Assembly: GCA_937893605.1 (NCBI GenBank)
Contig: CALBGG010000019.1
Location: 1-7,199, forward strand
Length of the DNA: 7,199 nucleotides
Reading direction: 5' to 3'
DNA from: an uncultured Clostridia bacterium
GTDB lineage: Bacteria; Bacillota; Clostridia; Oscillospirales; Oscillospiraceae
Below the pieces are notes generated by a model. The model was given only the letters and a program-made list of their open reading frames with translations, was not told where the DNA came from and searched no databases. How positions within the stretch are numbered: the stretch's first letter is position 1; each line of letters begins with the position of its first letter. Below, in pieces: positions 1-6,307 of this stretch. Position numbers and translations under genes: made by a program.

Positions 1-89
1 ACGCCGAGCTTTTCTCCGAGCTGTGCCTGCGTCAGACCCCGCTCTTTTCGCAGGGCTGCTATGAATTTTCCTATCTTTATTTGATCCAT
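1..89 (-). CDS. XRE-family helix-turn-helix regulator, N-terminal fragment
   Basis: Only the first 29 codons are inside the window; the gene continues past the left edge. They read MDQIKIGKFIAALRKERGLT and then QAQLGEKLG. This is the opening of a Cro/C1 (XRE) DNA-binding domain: helix 1 with the usual R-K-x-R-G pattern, then LTQAQLGEKLG as the first helix of the helix-turn-helix. Proteins of this family bind short palindromes and usually repress, often including their own promoter. The ATG at 87-89 is preceded by GAGGTGAG at 94-101, a good ribosome binding site. A promoter with an overlapping palindrome lies just upstream. The gene lies 95 bases downstream of the aminotransferase on the same strand but appears to have its own promoter. 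Any C-terminal effector domain is out of view, so the signal and targets are unknown. Confidence 0.85.
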   Translation of the reverse strand, partial: MDQIKIGKFIAALRKERGLTQAQLGEKLG

Positions 90-104
90 TCAGCTCACCT
101 CGGA

Positions 105-125
105 GGAAACTATAGCACGGTTTCC
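105..125. promoter_or_regulatory. Palindromic operator candidate overlapping the XRE promoter
   Basis: GGAAAC (105-110) and GTTTCC (120-125) form a perfect inverted repeat with a 9-base centre. It covers the -10 box at 109-114 and its TG extension. Binding here would block RNA polymerase. Size and position suit a dimeric XRE repressor that controls its own gene. The repeat is short enough to occur by chance, so the role is an inference. Confidence 0.4.
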
Positions 126-137
126 GTAAAATGTCCT
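109..137 (-). promoter_or_regulatory. Promoter of the XRE regulator gene
   Basis: On the minus strand there is a -35 box AGGACA (132-137, 4 of 6 matches to TTGACA), a 17-base spacer, and an extended -10 TGC-TATAGT (TATAGT at 109-114, TGC at 115-117). The predicted transcription start is near 102, which gives a leader of about 13 bases that is almost entirely the ribosome binding site. The strong extended -10 compensates for the weak -35. The start site is inferred. Confidence 0.6.
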
Positions 138-184
138 CCCCACAAACAGCGAATGCTCAATAAGCTTCCGTTAATTCTTATTTA

Positions 185-1333
185 TCAAAATTTCAGCCTG
201 TCCATCCGATCGAACGCTTCGCGCAGCTTATCTATGCCGACGGTGCAGGCAATGCGGATATGCCCCTCGCCGGTTTTGCCGAAGGCAGCGCCGGCGGCTG
301 CAAGGATATGCGCCTTGTCCAGCAGCTCGGCGCAGAACTGCGCGGAGCCGAGACCCGTGCGCCTTATCGAAGGAAAAAGATAAAACGTTCCGTGCGGCTC
401 GCAAAGCTCAAAATACGGTATTCTTTTTATCCGCTCGGCGGCATAGAGAACGCGATCGCGGTACTCCTTAACATACCGCTCCCTGATGCTCTGTCTGTCA
501 CGCAGCGCCTGTATCGCCGCACGCTGGGATACAGACGGCGCGGCATAAATAAGCGCACCGTTTATCCGCTGCATTGTGCTTATAAGCTCGGGCTCGGCTA
601 TGATTGCGCCGACGCGCCAGCCGGTCATGAGAAAGTTTTTTGAAAAGCTGTTTAGCGTGATCGTCCTCTCGGCCGCGCCGGGCACTGTGCGGATGGGCAT
701 AAACGGCAGGCTGTACATATAGTTAGTGTATATCTCGTCGGAAATGATGAGAAGGTCATGCTCGGCCGCGATGTCGGTGAGCATCCTCATCGTATCCGTT
801 CCGTAGGCCATCGCCGTTGGGTTTGCGGGGTTATTGAATATCATGGCCTTTGTGCGCGCGGTTATCGCATACTCAAGGCGCTCCTTTTTTATCTCAAAGC
901 CCTCACTTGCATAGGTAGGCACCTCGACGCACACGCCGCCTGCAAGCGCCACCTGCTCTCTGTATGTTGAAAAGTACGGCGAAAAAAGGATCACCTCATC
1001 TCCGGGATCGAGAACGCACAGCAGCGCAAGCGCCATACCCAGCCCGCTCGAGGCCGTGATGAGCACGCGCTCCGGCTCAAGCTTCTGCCCGAAGTCCTCC
1101 TCCCACGCGCGGCAGAATGCATCTATCAGCTCCGGGTCGCCGTGCGGATCGCCGTAATGTGTGTATCCCGCCTTCGCATCGCGAAACGCAGCATCAATAA
1201 TTTTCGCATCGGTGACGATGTCTGTGTCACCAATGCTCAGATCAATCAAGTCGGCGTATTTCCTCAACGCCTCGGTATCGAGGCTAAGGCCGTTAACGAG
1301 CGTGCGGAATCTTCTGGCTATAAAACTTTTCAT
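185..1333 (-). CDS. PLP-dependent class I/II aminotransferase
   Basis: A 382-residue fold-type I aminotransferase, cytosolic and probably dimeric, transferring an amino group between an amino acid and a 2-oxo acid. The family landmarks occur in order: GYTHYGD (56-62), the glycine-rich ASSGLGMAL segment (94-102), NNPANPT with the cofactor-binding Asn171, SDEIY with Asp199 and Tyr202, SFSKNF with the Schiff-base lysine Lys232, GWRVG (239-243), and GHIRIACT with Arg360, the expected substrate-carboxylate ligand. Length is normal for the AspC/PatA-like group. The ATG is preceded by AAGGGG about 9 bases upstream, and the gene ends in TGA. It is transcribed from its own promoter, divergently from the small zipper-protein gene. 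The downstream neighbour is an XRE regulator, which does not reveal the substrate. Aspartate, an aromatic or a branched-chain amino acid are all possible, so no symbol is given. All active-site residues are present, so it should be functional. Confidence 0.92.
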   Translation of the reverse strand: MKSFIARRFRTLVNGLSLDTEALRKYADLIDLSIGDTDIVTDAKIIDAAFRDAKAGYTHYGDPHGDPELIDAFCRAWEEDFGQKLEPERVLITASSGLGMALALLCVLDPGDEVILFSPYFSTYREQVALAGGVCVEVPTYASEGFEIKKERLEYAITARTKAMIFNNPANPTAMAYGTDTMRMLTDIAAEHDLLIISDEIYTNYMYSLPFMPIRTVPGAAERTITLNSFSKNFLMTGWRVGAIIAEPELISTMQRINGALIYAAPSVSQRAAIQALRDRQSIRERYVKEYRDRVLYAAERIKRIPYFELCEPHGTFYLFPSIRRTGLGSAQFCAELLDKAHILAAAGAAFGKTGEGHIRIACTVGIDKLREAFDRMDRLKF

Positions 1334-1363
1334 TTACAAAGCCCCTTTCAAATTGATTTTCCC

Positions 1364-1392
1364 ATTATGGCACATTGAACGCCCGTTTTCAA
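1364..1392 (-). promoter_or_regulatory. Promoter of the aminotransferase gene
   Basis: On the minus strand there is TTGAAA (1387-1392), an exact 17-base spacer, then CATAAT (1364-1369) preceded by TGC, an extended -10. The predicted start is near 1357, about 24 bases before the ATG. It stands back to back with the promoter at 1403-1430; only 10 bases separate the two -35 boxes. Confidence 0.65.
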
Positions 1393-1402
1393 TACTGCAT
1401 AC

Positions 1403-1430
1403 TTGAAAAAAACGGAGATTGTGATATAAT
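1403..1430 (+). promoter_or_regulatory. Promoter of the small zipper-protein gene
   Basis: TTGAAA (1403-1408), a 16-base spacer, and a perfect TATAAT (1425-1430) with TG at 1422-1423, making an extended -10. The predicted start is near 1437, about 26 bases before the ATG at 1463. GGGGAG at 1448-1453 is the ribosome binding site, 9 bases from the start codon. The match predicts vegetative (sigma-A) expression. Confidence 0.75.
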
Positions 1431-1462
1431 ACGATAAAAGACATTTTGGGGAGTGGTTTTTT

Positions 1463-1807
1463 ATGAAAAAACATTCAAAAAACACTGTCGTGGTTGAGGT
1501 TCAGCCCGAGGATGTAAGCCCGCTGGAGCTTTTGCAGCCCGGCAAGCTCAACAAGCGCAACGTCGTACGCCTTATACGTAAGGTTGATATCAAAAAGCTC
1601 GGCCTTGTCGCGGGCGGCGCGGCTGCCGCGCTGTCGGTCATTAGCCTCACGGGACGATACACGTTCTATAAGGGCATCGTCTCGGGTGAGCTGAAGCGTC
1701 AGCTCGCGCCGGTCAACAAAAAGCTTGATGAGCTCAAGGCGCAGAACGCCGAGCTCAAGGCCGAGGTCGAACGTCTTCAGGCGCGGCAGACCGAGGAAGA
1801 AAAGTAA
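1463..1807 (+). CDS. Small membrane-anchored leucine-zipper protein, unknown function
   Basis: I do not recognise a family for this 114-residue protein. Its parts are clear. Residues 1-45 form a polar N-terminus that becomes strongly basic at 28-45 (K28, K31, R32, R36, R39, K40, K44, K45). Residues 46-62 (LGLVAGGAAAALSVISL) are a single short hydrophobic segment. Residues 76-110 form a charged helix with regular heptads: a positions L81, L88, N95, V102 and d positions V84, L91, L98, L105. Four heptads with one Asn at an a position are typical of a parallel dimeric coiled coil. The positive-inside rule favours the N-terminus in the cytoplasm and the zipper outside. It has its own strong promoter, a good ribosome binding site and its own terminator, so it is a monocistronic gene and not a spurious reading frame. 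Its partner and role cannot be read from the sequence; a scaffold or envelope role is a guess. Confidence 0.75.
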   Translation: MKKHSKNTVVVEVQPEDVSPLELLQPGKLNKRNVVRLIRKVDIKKLGLVAGGAAAALSVISLTGRYTFYKGIVSGELKRQLAPVNKKLDELKAQNAELKAEVERLQARQTEEEK

Positions 1808-1819
1808 AGCGCATGTCAA

Positions 1820-1851
1820 AAAAATCCCGTATCGTCCGATACGGGATTTTT
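1820..1851. terminator. Bidirectional rho-independent terminator between convergent genes
   Basis: ATCCCGTATC (1824-1833), a GTCC loop, and GATACGGGAT (1838-1847) form a perfect stem, extended by A:T pairs out to 1820 and 1851. T-rich sequence follows on the plus strand, and an A run at 1818-1824 gives the U tract on the minus strand. It lies 12 bases after the zipper-protein stop and 5 bases after the transporter stop, so it serves both convergent units. Confidence 0.93.
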
Positions 1852-1856
1852 AATTT

Positions 1857-2990
1857 TCATTCGGGTTTTTCGGCAAGCGGTCGGCCGTTTACGGCATTTC
1901 GCGCGACTACATACAGCACAGAGCACAGCGGAACGCTTATGAGCATGCCCACGACGCCCATGGCATTGCCGCCGATCGTGACAGCGACAAGCACCCATAT
2001 GCCAGGAAGTCCGACGGATTTGCCGACAACCTTGGGATAAATGAGATTGCCCTCGAACTGCTGAAGGACAATGATAAACACAACAAACCATACTGCCTGT
2101 ATGGGCTTTACAAGCAGTATCAGAAATGCGCCGATGGCAGTTCCGATAAATGCGCCGAACACCGGGATGAGCGCCGTGAAGCCTACGAGCACCGATATTG
2201 CCGGAGCGTAGGGCATACGGAAGATCGACATGCCGATAAAGCACAAAAAGCCTATTATCACAGCCTCCGTGAGCTGTCCGGTTATGAAATTTGTAAATGT
2301 GCGGTTTATAAGATCAAGCATGTCGAGAAGCTTCTGCATCTTCTCGGGCTTCATTATTCTTGCCAGCACCTTTTTCGATTGACGCTTGAGCGTCTCCTTC
2401 TGCGCGAGAACGTAGATGGAGAACGCAAGCGCGAGCACGAAGTTTATGACCGCCGTGACGATCGACGTCGTTGCCGACAGGGTCGTATTAATTACAGCCG
2501 TGCCGCCGTCCTTGAGGAAATCGATGAGCTTATCGGTGTTAAAGTTAAACTTCGGCAGATCGACGCCGTATTTGACCAGGCGCTCGGACAGCGCCTCCCA
2601 CCAGCTTTCGACCTCAGCGGCATAAGACGGGATCATGCTCACAAGCGAGGATATCGAATCGCTCAGCTCGGGGATGATGAGAAATACAACGGTAAGTATT
2701 ATGCCGATTATTAGCAGTATGCTCAGCAGCAGGCATATCGGGCGCTTGAGCTTTTCGACCCACCTGCCCCTGCACTTGCTCAGGAGCTTCATCCACATTC
2801 TCTCTATCGGGCGCATGATTACATTGACAACATAGGCTATGCACAGGCCGATGACGAAGGGGGAAACGAGCGCATACAGCTCCCCTATATATTTGAGCAG
2901 CAGCTTGTGGTTATACACCGCCCATATCAAAACGACCGTAAAGGTAATTATGAGCAGTATTCGTTTTACTGTTTTTTTGCTGATATCCAA
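1857..2990 (-). CDS. AI-2E family transporter (PerM/UPF0118-like membrane protein)
   Basis: A 377-residue polytopic inner-membrane protein. Hydrophobic segments lie near residues 9-25, 36-57, 86-107, 173-196, 241-258, 262-305 and 330-363. A soluble amphipathic region at about 110-170 separates the two halves, as is usual in this family. The C-terminal half carries the family signature: FITGQLTEAVIIG (235-247), ALIPVFGAFIGT (273-284) and EGNLIYPKVVGKSVGLPG (313-330). Members are named after the E. coli AI-2 exporter TqsA, but most have unknown substrates and some act as Na+/H+ antiporters, so quorum-signal export should not be assumed. The start is TTG, chosen because GGGGAGAG lies just upstream and the next in-frame Met is residue 59, inside the second membrane segment. 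It follows glnN by 15 bases and must share its transcript. Confidence 0.9.
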   Translation of the reverse strand: MDISKKTVKRILLIITFTVVLIWAVYNHKLLLKYIGELYALVSPFVIGLCIAYVVNVIMRPIERMWMKLLSKCRGRWVEKLKRPICLLLSILLIIGIILTVVFLIIPELSDSISSLVSMIPSYAAEVESWWEALSERLVKYGVDLPKFNFNTDKLIDFLKDGGTAVINTTLSATTSIVTAVINFVLALAFSIYVLAQKETLKRQSKKVLARIMKPEKMQKLLDMLDLINRTFTNFITGQLTEAVIIGFLCFIGMSIFRMPYAPAISVLVGFTALIPVFGAFIGTAIGAFLILLVKPIQAVWFVVFIIVLQQFEGNLIYPKVVGKSVGLPGIWVLVAVTIGGNAMGVVGMLISVPLCSVLYVVARNAVNGRPLAEKPE

Positions 2991-2994
2991 AGCA

Positions 2995-3002
2995 CTCTCC
3001 CC
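2995..3002 (-). promoter_or_regulatory. Ribosome binding site that fixes the TTG start of the transporter
   Basis: On the minus strand GGGGAGAG ends 4 bases before the TTG codon at 2988-2990 (6 bases if GGGGAG is taken as the core). It sits between the glnN stop codon (3006-3008) and the TTG, so ribosomes ending glnN could reinitiate here. No ATG or GTG is as well placed. Confidence 0.7.
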
Positions 3003-3005
3003 TTT

Positions 3006-5093
3006 TTACTGAACACTGAACAGAATATCTCCGTAGGTCGGATACGGCCAAAGCTGCTTTGCGGTGTTCATTTCAAGCTCGTCAACTCCGCGTCTTAGCG
3101 CCTCCTGAGCCGGGAGAACCTTATCGCGGAACACCGACGCTCTCGTATAATTATCCGAATATTCGTCTGCGCTCTCGGCGGCTTCGGCAAGCGCCTTCAC
3201 ATTTGTTACCGTTTCACTTATAAGCGCGCTTATCTTCGCCGCATGCTCCTTTTCAAAGCTGTTGTCTATCCCGAGCTGCGCCTTTGAAAGCGCCGTATCG
3301 GAAAGCTGCTTTGAATAAGCGCTCGCGGCCGGCAGGATATCCTGCCAGACCATCTCCTGCATGGTCTGCGCCTCGATGCGGATCACCTTGCAGTAGTTAT
3401 CGAGCTTCATCTTGTATCGTGCGGCAAGCTCGATCTCGGAATAGACCCTGTGGCGGGCGAAGAGATCGACATTTTTTATATCGAGATAGTACGGCACGCA
3501 GTCGACCGTCGTGCGGAAATTTTTAAGTCCGCGCGAGGCTGCCTCCCGTATCCACTCATCGCCGTAGCCGTTGCCGTTGAAGATGATGCGCTTGTGCTTT
3601 TTTATAACGCTGCGGATAAGCTCGTGCAGACTGGCCTCAAAATTATCGGCATTTTCAAGAATGTCGGCATATTTGCGCAGGGACTCTGCCACTGCGGTGT
3701 TGAGCACAACATTTGCACCGGAGATGGATGTCGACGAGCCGAGCATGCGGAACTCAAACTTATTTCCCGTGAAGGCAAAGGGCGAGGTGCGGTTGCGGTC
3801 GGTCGCATCGCGCGCAAACTTCGGCAGGACGTGAACGCCTACTTTTATCTGCTCCTTTTCCTTGCCGCCGTAGGGCGTATCGTTTTCTATGGCCTCGAGT
3901 ATTTCCTCCAGCTCCTCGCCGAGGAACACGGAGATGATCGCCGGGGGCGCTTCGGCAGCACCCAGTCGGTGGTCGTTTGCGGCGCTTGCAACGGATATGC
4001 GCAGCATATCCTGATAATCATCGACCGCCTGCAAAACTGCGCACAGCATCAGCAGAAACTGAGCATTCTCATACGGAGTTTCGCCCGGCTCGAGAAGATT
4101 TAATCCCGTGTTTGTCGTCATGGACCAGTTATTGTGCTTGCCGGAGCCGTTCACGCCGGCAAAGGGCTTTTCGTGCAGCAGACAGACCATGTCATACTTT
4201 CGAGCAAGCTTCTGCATGAGCTCCATGGTTATCTGATTGTGGTCGGCCGCGATATTTGTCGTCGTGTATATCGGTGCAAGCTCGTGCTGCGCGGGAGCGA
4301 CCTCGTTATGCTCGGTCTTCGCCAGAACGCCGAGCTTCCACAGCTCCTCGTCGAGCTCCTCCATAAACGCCGCAACGCGCGGTTTTATCGTCCCGTAATA
4401 GTGGTCGTCAAGCTCCTGACCCTTGGGTGGCTGCGCACCGAAGAGCGTTCTGCCGGTGTACATTATATCCTTGCGTTTTTCGTAAACGCTCTTGTCGATG
4501 AGGAAATACTCCTGCTCCGGGCCGACGGTCGTCTTTACCGCAGTGACGTCCGTGTTGCCGAAAAGCTTCAAAACGCGCAATCCCTGACGATTCAAAGCCT
4601 CCATCGAGCGCAGAAGCGGCGTTTTTTTATCCAGCGCCTCGCCGCCGTAGGAGCAGAACGCCGTAGGGATGCACAGGACATTATCCTTTATAAACGCATA
4701 AGAGGTCGGATCCCATGCCGTGTAGCCGCGCGCTTCAAAGGTAGCGCGCAGGCCGCCCGTCGGGAAGCTCGACGCATCCGGCTCGCCCTGGATGAGCTCT
4801 TTGCCCGAAAACTCCATGATTATTCTTCCGTTATCGCTGGGGGAGATAAAGCTGTCGTGCTTTTCGGCGGTGATGCCGGTCATTGGCTGAAACCAGTGAG
4901 TAAAATGAGTCGCGCCCTTTTCAAGCGCCCAGTCCTTCATGGCATTTGCCACGACCTCGGCCGTCTCGCCGTCGAGCCGCTCGCCGAGCTTTATGGAGCG
5001 TTGGACCTGCTTATATGCCTGCTTAGGGAGCCGCGCCTGCATGACGCAGTCGTTGAACACCATCGAGCCGAATATTTCTATAACATTTTTCAT
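3006..5093 (-). CDS. glnN: Type III glutamine synthetase
   Basis: A 695-residue type III glutamine synthetase, the long form (about 700 residues) found in Bacteroidota, Clostridia and cyanobacteria. It condenses glutamate and ammonium to glutamine with ATP in the cytosol and forms a large oligomer of two stacked rings. Visible landmarks: the type III N-terminal region with HWFQPMTG (66-73) and GGLRATFEARGYTAWD (113-128); metal- and substrate-binding GPEQEYF (191-197); EVAPAQHELAPIY (264-276); the glutamate/ATP loop KPFAGVNGSGKHNNWS (309-324); and NRTSPFAFTGNKFEFR (434-449). The C-terminal helical extension is present to the end. The ATG is preceded by AAAGGCGGA. A consensus promoter drives it, and an AI-2E transporter follows in the same operon. 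Its promoter -35 lies in a palindrome shared with the divergent lipid operon. No glutamine riboswitch was recognised in the leader. The symbol glnN is the usual one for this type; glnA is also used. Confidence 0.97.
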   Translation of the reverse strand: MKNVIEIFGSMVFNDCVMQARLPKQAYKQVQRSIKLGERLDGETAEVVANAMKDWALEKGATHFTHWFQPMTGITAEKHDSFISPSDNGRIIMEFSGKELIQGEPDASSFPTGGLRATFEARGYTAWDPTSYAFIKDNVLCIPTAFCSYGGEALDKKTPLLRSMEALNRQGLRVLKLFGNTDVTAVKTTVGPEQEYFLIDKSVYEKRKDIMYTGRTLFGAQPPKGQELDDHYYGTIKPRVAAFMEELDEELWKLGVLAKTEHNEVAPAQHELAPIYTTTNIAADHNQITMELMQKLARKYDMVCLLHEKPFAGVNGSGKHNNWSMTTNTGLNLLEPGETPYENAQFLLMLCAVLQAVDDYQDMLRISVASAANDHRLGAAEAPPAIISVFLGEELEEILEAIENDTPYGGKEKEQIKVGVHVLPKFARDATDRNRTSPFAFTGNKFEFRMLGSSTSISGANVVLNTAVAESLRKYADILENADNFEASLHELIRSVIKKHKRIIFNGNGYGDEWIREAASRGLKNFRTTVDCVPYYLDIKNVDLFARHRVYSEIELAARYKMKLDNYCKVIRIEAQTMQEMVWQDILPAASAYSKQLSDTALSKAQLGIDNSFEKEHAAKISALISETVTNVKALAEAAESADEYSDNYTRASVFRDKVLPAQEALRRGVDELEMNTAKQLWPYPTYGDILFSVQ

Positions 5094-5118
5094 AAACAGA
5101 TCCGCCTTTCGTGCTGCG

Positions 5119-5132
5119 GCGCTGAAAAGCGC
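5119..5132 (-). other. Small hairpin in the glnN leader
   Basis: GCGCT and AGCGC pair around a 4-base loop inside the predicted 45-base glnN leader. It sits 10 bases upstream of the ribosome binding site and has no U tract, so it is not a terminator. It may only stabilise the 5' end of the mRNA. Confidence 0.25.
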
Positions 5133-5144
5133 TCTAACAGGAGA

Positions 5145-5174
5145 ATTATATTACCCCCTACTTCTTTTTGTCAA
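5145..5174 (-). promoter_or_regulatory. Consensus promoter of glnN
   Basis: On the minus strand there is a perfect TTGACA (5169-5174), an 18-base spacer, and a perfect TATAAT (5145-5150). The predicted start is near 5138, giving a leader of about 45 bases. Both boxes match consensus exactly, so basal activity should be high and control would probably be by repression. The -35 lies inside the left arm of the inverted repeat at 5167-5200. Confidence 0.8.
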
Positions 5175-5200
5175 CGCTTATATGTAAAAGCGTTGACAAA
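5167..5200. promoter_or_regulatory. Perfect 13-base inverted repeat spanning both divergent -35 boxes
   Basis: TTTGTCAACGCTT (5167-5179) and AAGCGTTGACAAA (5188-5200) are exact reverse complements around an 8-base centre. Each arm contains one promoter's complete TTGACA. The repeat lies upstream of both predicted transcription starts, so it is not transcribed from these promoters and should act as DNA. It is a candidate operator for a dimeric or tetrameric regulator controlling both operons. It does not fit the GlnR/TnrA consensus TGTNA-N7-TNACA: the closest match, at 5183-5198, has a 6-base gap. The repeat is certain; its function is inferred. Confidence 0.7.
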
Positions 5201-5221
5201 TATATGTCATACGTGTATACT
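5193..5221 (+). promoter_or_regulatory. Promoter of the flippase-like/psd operon
   Basis: Perfect TTGACA (5193-5198), a 17-base spacer, and TATACT (5216-5221, 5 of 6). The predicted start is near 5228, giving a leader of about 39 bases before the ATG at 5267. The -35 lies in the right arm of the inverted repeat. Confidence 0.75.
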
Positions 5222-5266
5222 AACTGTGCTAATCAAAACCATACAGTTCAAGCTGACGAGAGGTTT

Positions 5267-6307
5267 ATGAAAAACAACCTGAAAAACAATTTGCTGTGGA
5301 TAGCGCTTCTGGTAGTTATATCGGCAATAACAATAAAAATAGTCACGTCCTGCTCGAAAGGCTTTTCGTGGGGGCGTTTTCTGTGCTTTCTAAAGGGAGC
5401 GGAGCCGATGTGGATGCTCCTTGCCGCTGTGTGTGCATTCGGCTTTATTTATTTTGAGGGACTCGGTCTGCAATGCACCTGCCGCTTTTTCGGGCACGGA
5501 TTTTCCGCCGGAAAGGGAATAATTTTCTCGGCGACGGACATTTTCTTTTCCGCGATAACGCCGTCGGCCACCGGCGGCCAGCCGGCGGCCTTCATACTTA
5601 TGATAAAAAAGGGAGTTCCTGCGGCTGTATCGACCATCGCGCTGCTTTTAAATCTTGTAATGTACACTGCCGCAATACTGCTCATAAGTGCGGTGTGCTG
5701 CATGGTCTATCCGGGCATATTTATGCGCATGAGCCTTGCTCCCAAGCTGTTCATAGCCTTCGGCGTTGTCGTTCAGATAGCGTTCATCGCACTGTTTCTG
5801 ATGTGCATTTTTAACGAAAAGCTCATACTGAAGGTCTGCCGCTGGGGACTTAAGCTTATGTGCAAGCTGCATATTTACAAGAATTACGACGAGCAGTACG
5901 AAAAGCTGCTTGCGATGATAACGCAATATAAGAAGTGCGGCGCACTTTTGCGGCGCGAGACCGGACTTTTGATGAAAGTGTTTCTGTGCAATCTTGCGCA
6001 GAGGCTGTCGGTCATTTTGGTCTCGGTCTGCGTATTTCTCGCTGTCGGCGGAAAGTTTTCCTGCACGTTCAAGGCCTTTTCCGTGCAGGCGCTCGCGGTT
6101 CTGGGCTCGAACGCCGTGCCTATCCCCGGCGCCGTCGGCGTCGCCGACTATATTCTGCTCAGCGGCTTTAAGCAGCTCGTGCGAGACCCTGTTTGCGTTG
6201 AGCTCCTGAGCCGCGGCGTGAGCTTTTATTCAACCATTCTGTTTTGCGGCATACTGCTGCTGTTCGTACTTATCAAAATGAAAACGGTGAAAAAACATGA
6301 CCTCTAA
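5267..6307 (+). CDS. Flippase-like membrane protein (LPG-synthase TM / UPF0104 family)
   Basis: A 346-residue polytopic membrane protein of the family that resembles the N-terminal flippase half of MprF. Hydrophobic segments lie near residues 9-26, 48-66, 86-98, 122-148, 161-184, 236-260, 273-295 and 314-337. The best family marks are SATGGQPAAF (100-109) and PIPGAVGVADY (285-295), matching the family's conserved GGQP and PxPGGxGxxE-type loops. There is no C-terminal aminoacyl-transferase domain, so it is not a complete MprF. Proteins of this kind are thought to move or handle phospholipids; the substrate here is unknown. The adjoining psd suggests phosphatidylethanolamine or its precursor, by inference. 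I chose ATG 5267 because the open frame upstream runs through the promoter and holds no better start. GAGAGG at 5258-5263 is the ribosome binding site, with an unusually short 3-base gap. The 3' end overlaps psd by 11 bases. Confidence 0.85.
   Translation: MKNNLKNNLLWIALLVVISAITIKIVTSCSKGFSWGRFLCFLKGAEPMWMLLAAVCAFGFIYFEGLGLQCTCRFFGHGFSAGKGIIFSATDIFFSAITPSATGGQPAAFILMIKKGVPAAVSTIALLLNLVMYTAAILLISAVCCMVYPGIFMRMSLAPKLFIAFGVVVQIAFIALFLMCIFNEKLILKVCRWGLKLMCKLHIYKNYDEQYEKLLAMITQYKKCGALLRRETGLLMKVFLCNLAQRLSVILVSVCVFLAVGGKFSCTFKAFSVQALAVLGSNAVPIPGAVGVADYILLSGFKQLVRDPVCVELLSRGVSFYSTILFCGILLLFVLIKMKTVKKHDL

Noticed and set aside
138..184. Terminator between the aminotransferase and the XRE gene
   Set aside because: The only pairing found is a weak AT-rich one (AATAAG with CTTATT on the minus strand) with a 12-base loop and no T run. 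The aminotransferase transcript may read into the XRE gene.
1475..1819. A 114-codon minus-strand frame opposite the zipper-protein gene
   Set aside because: The plus-strand gene has a promoter, ribosome binding site and terminator. The minus-strand frame would begin inside the terminator region and has none of these.
1857..2990. Naming the AI-2E family protein TqsA
   Set aside because: The family is broad and mostly uncharacterised; nothing in the sequence or context shows AI-2 transport.
3450..4103. A 217-codon plus-strand open frame inside glnN
   Set aside because: It is antisense to conserved glutamine synthetase motifs and its product has no recognisable domain.
5094..5140. Glutamine riboswitch in the glnN leader
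   Set aside because: The predicted leader is only about 45 bases and holds just one small 5 base-pair stem; no riboswitch core was recognised.
5167..5200. GlnR/TnrA or CcpA site at the glnN promoter
   Set aside because: TGTNA-N7-TNACA needs a 7-base gap, but the best match (5183-5198) has 6. The cre consensus needs its central CG two bases earlier. Neither assignment is supported.
5168..5266. A 33-residue N-terminal extension of the flippase-like protein
   Set aside because: The extension would be encoded across the palindrome and both promoter boxes, upstream of the predicted transcript start. The ATG at 5267 directly opens the first membrane segment.
4134..5270. A 378-codon open frame on the plus strand, antisense to glnN
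   Set aside because: It lies almost wholly inside a strongly conserved enzyme gene on the other strand. Its product is rich in Arg, His and Leu with no recognisable motif, and it runs through the glnN promoter. Long mirror frames are common opposite GC-rich coding sequence.
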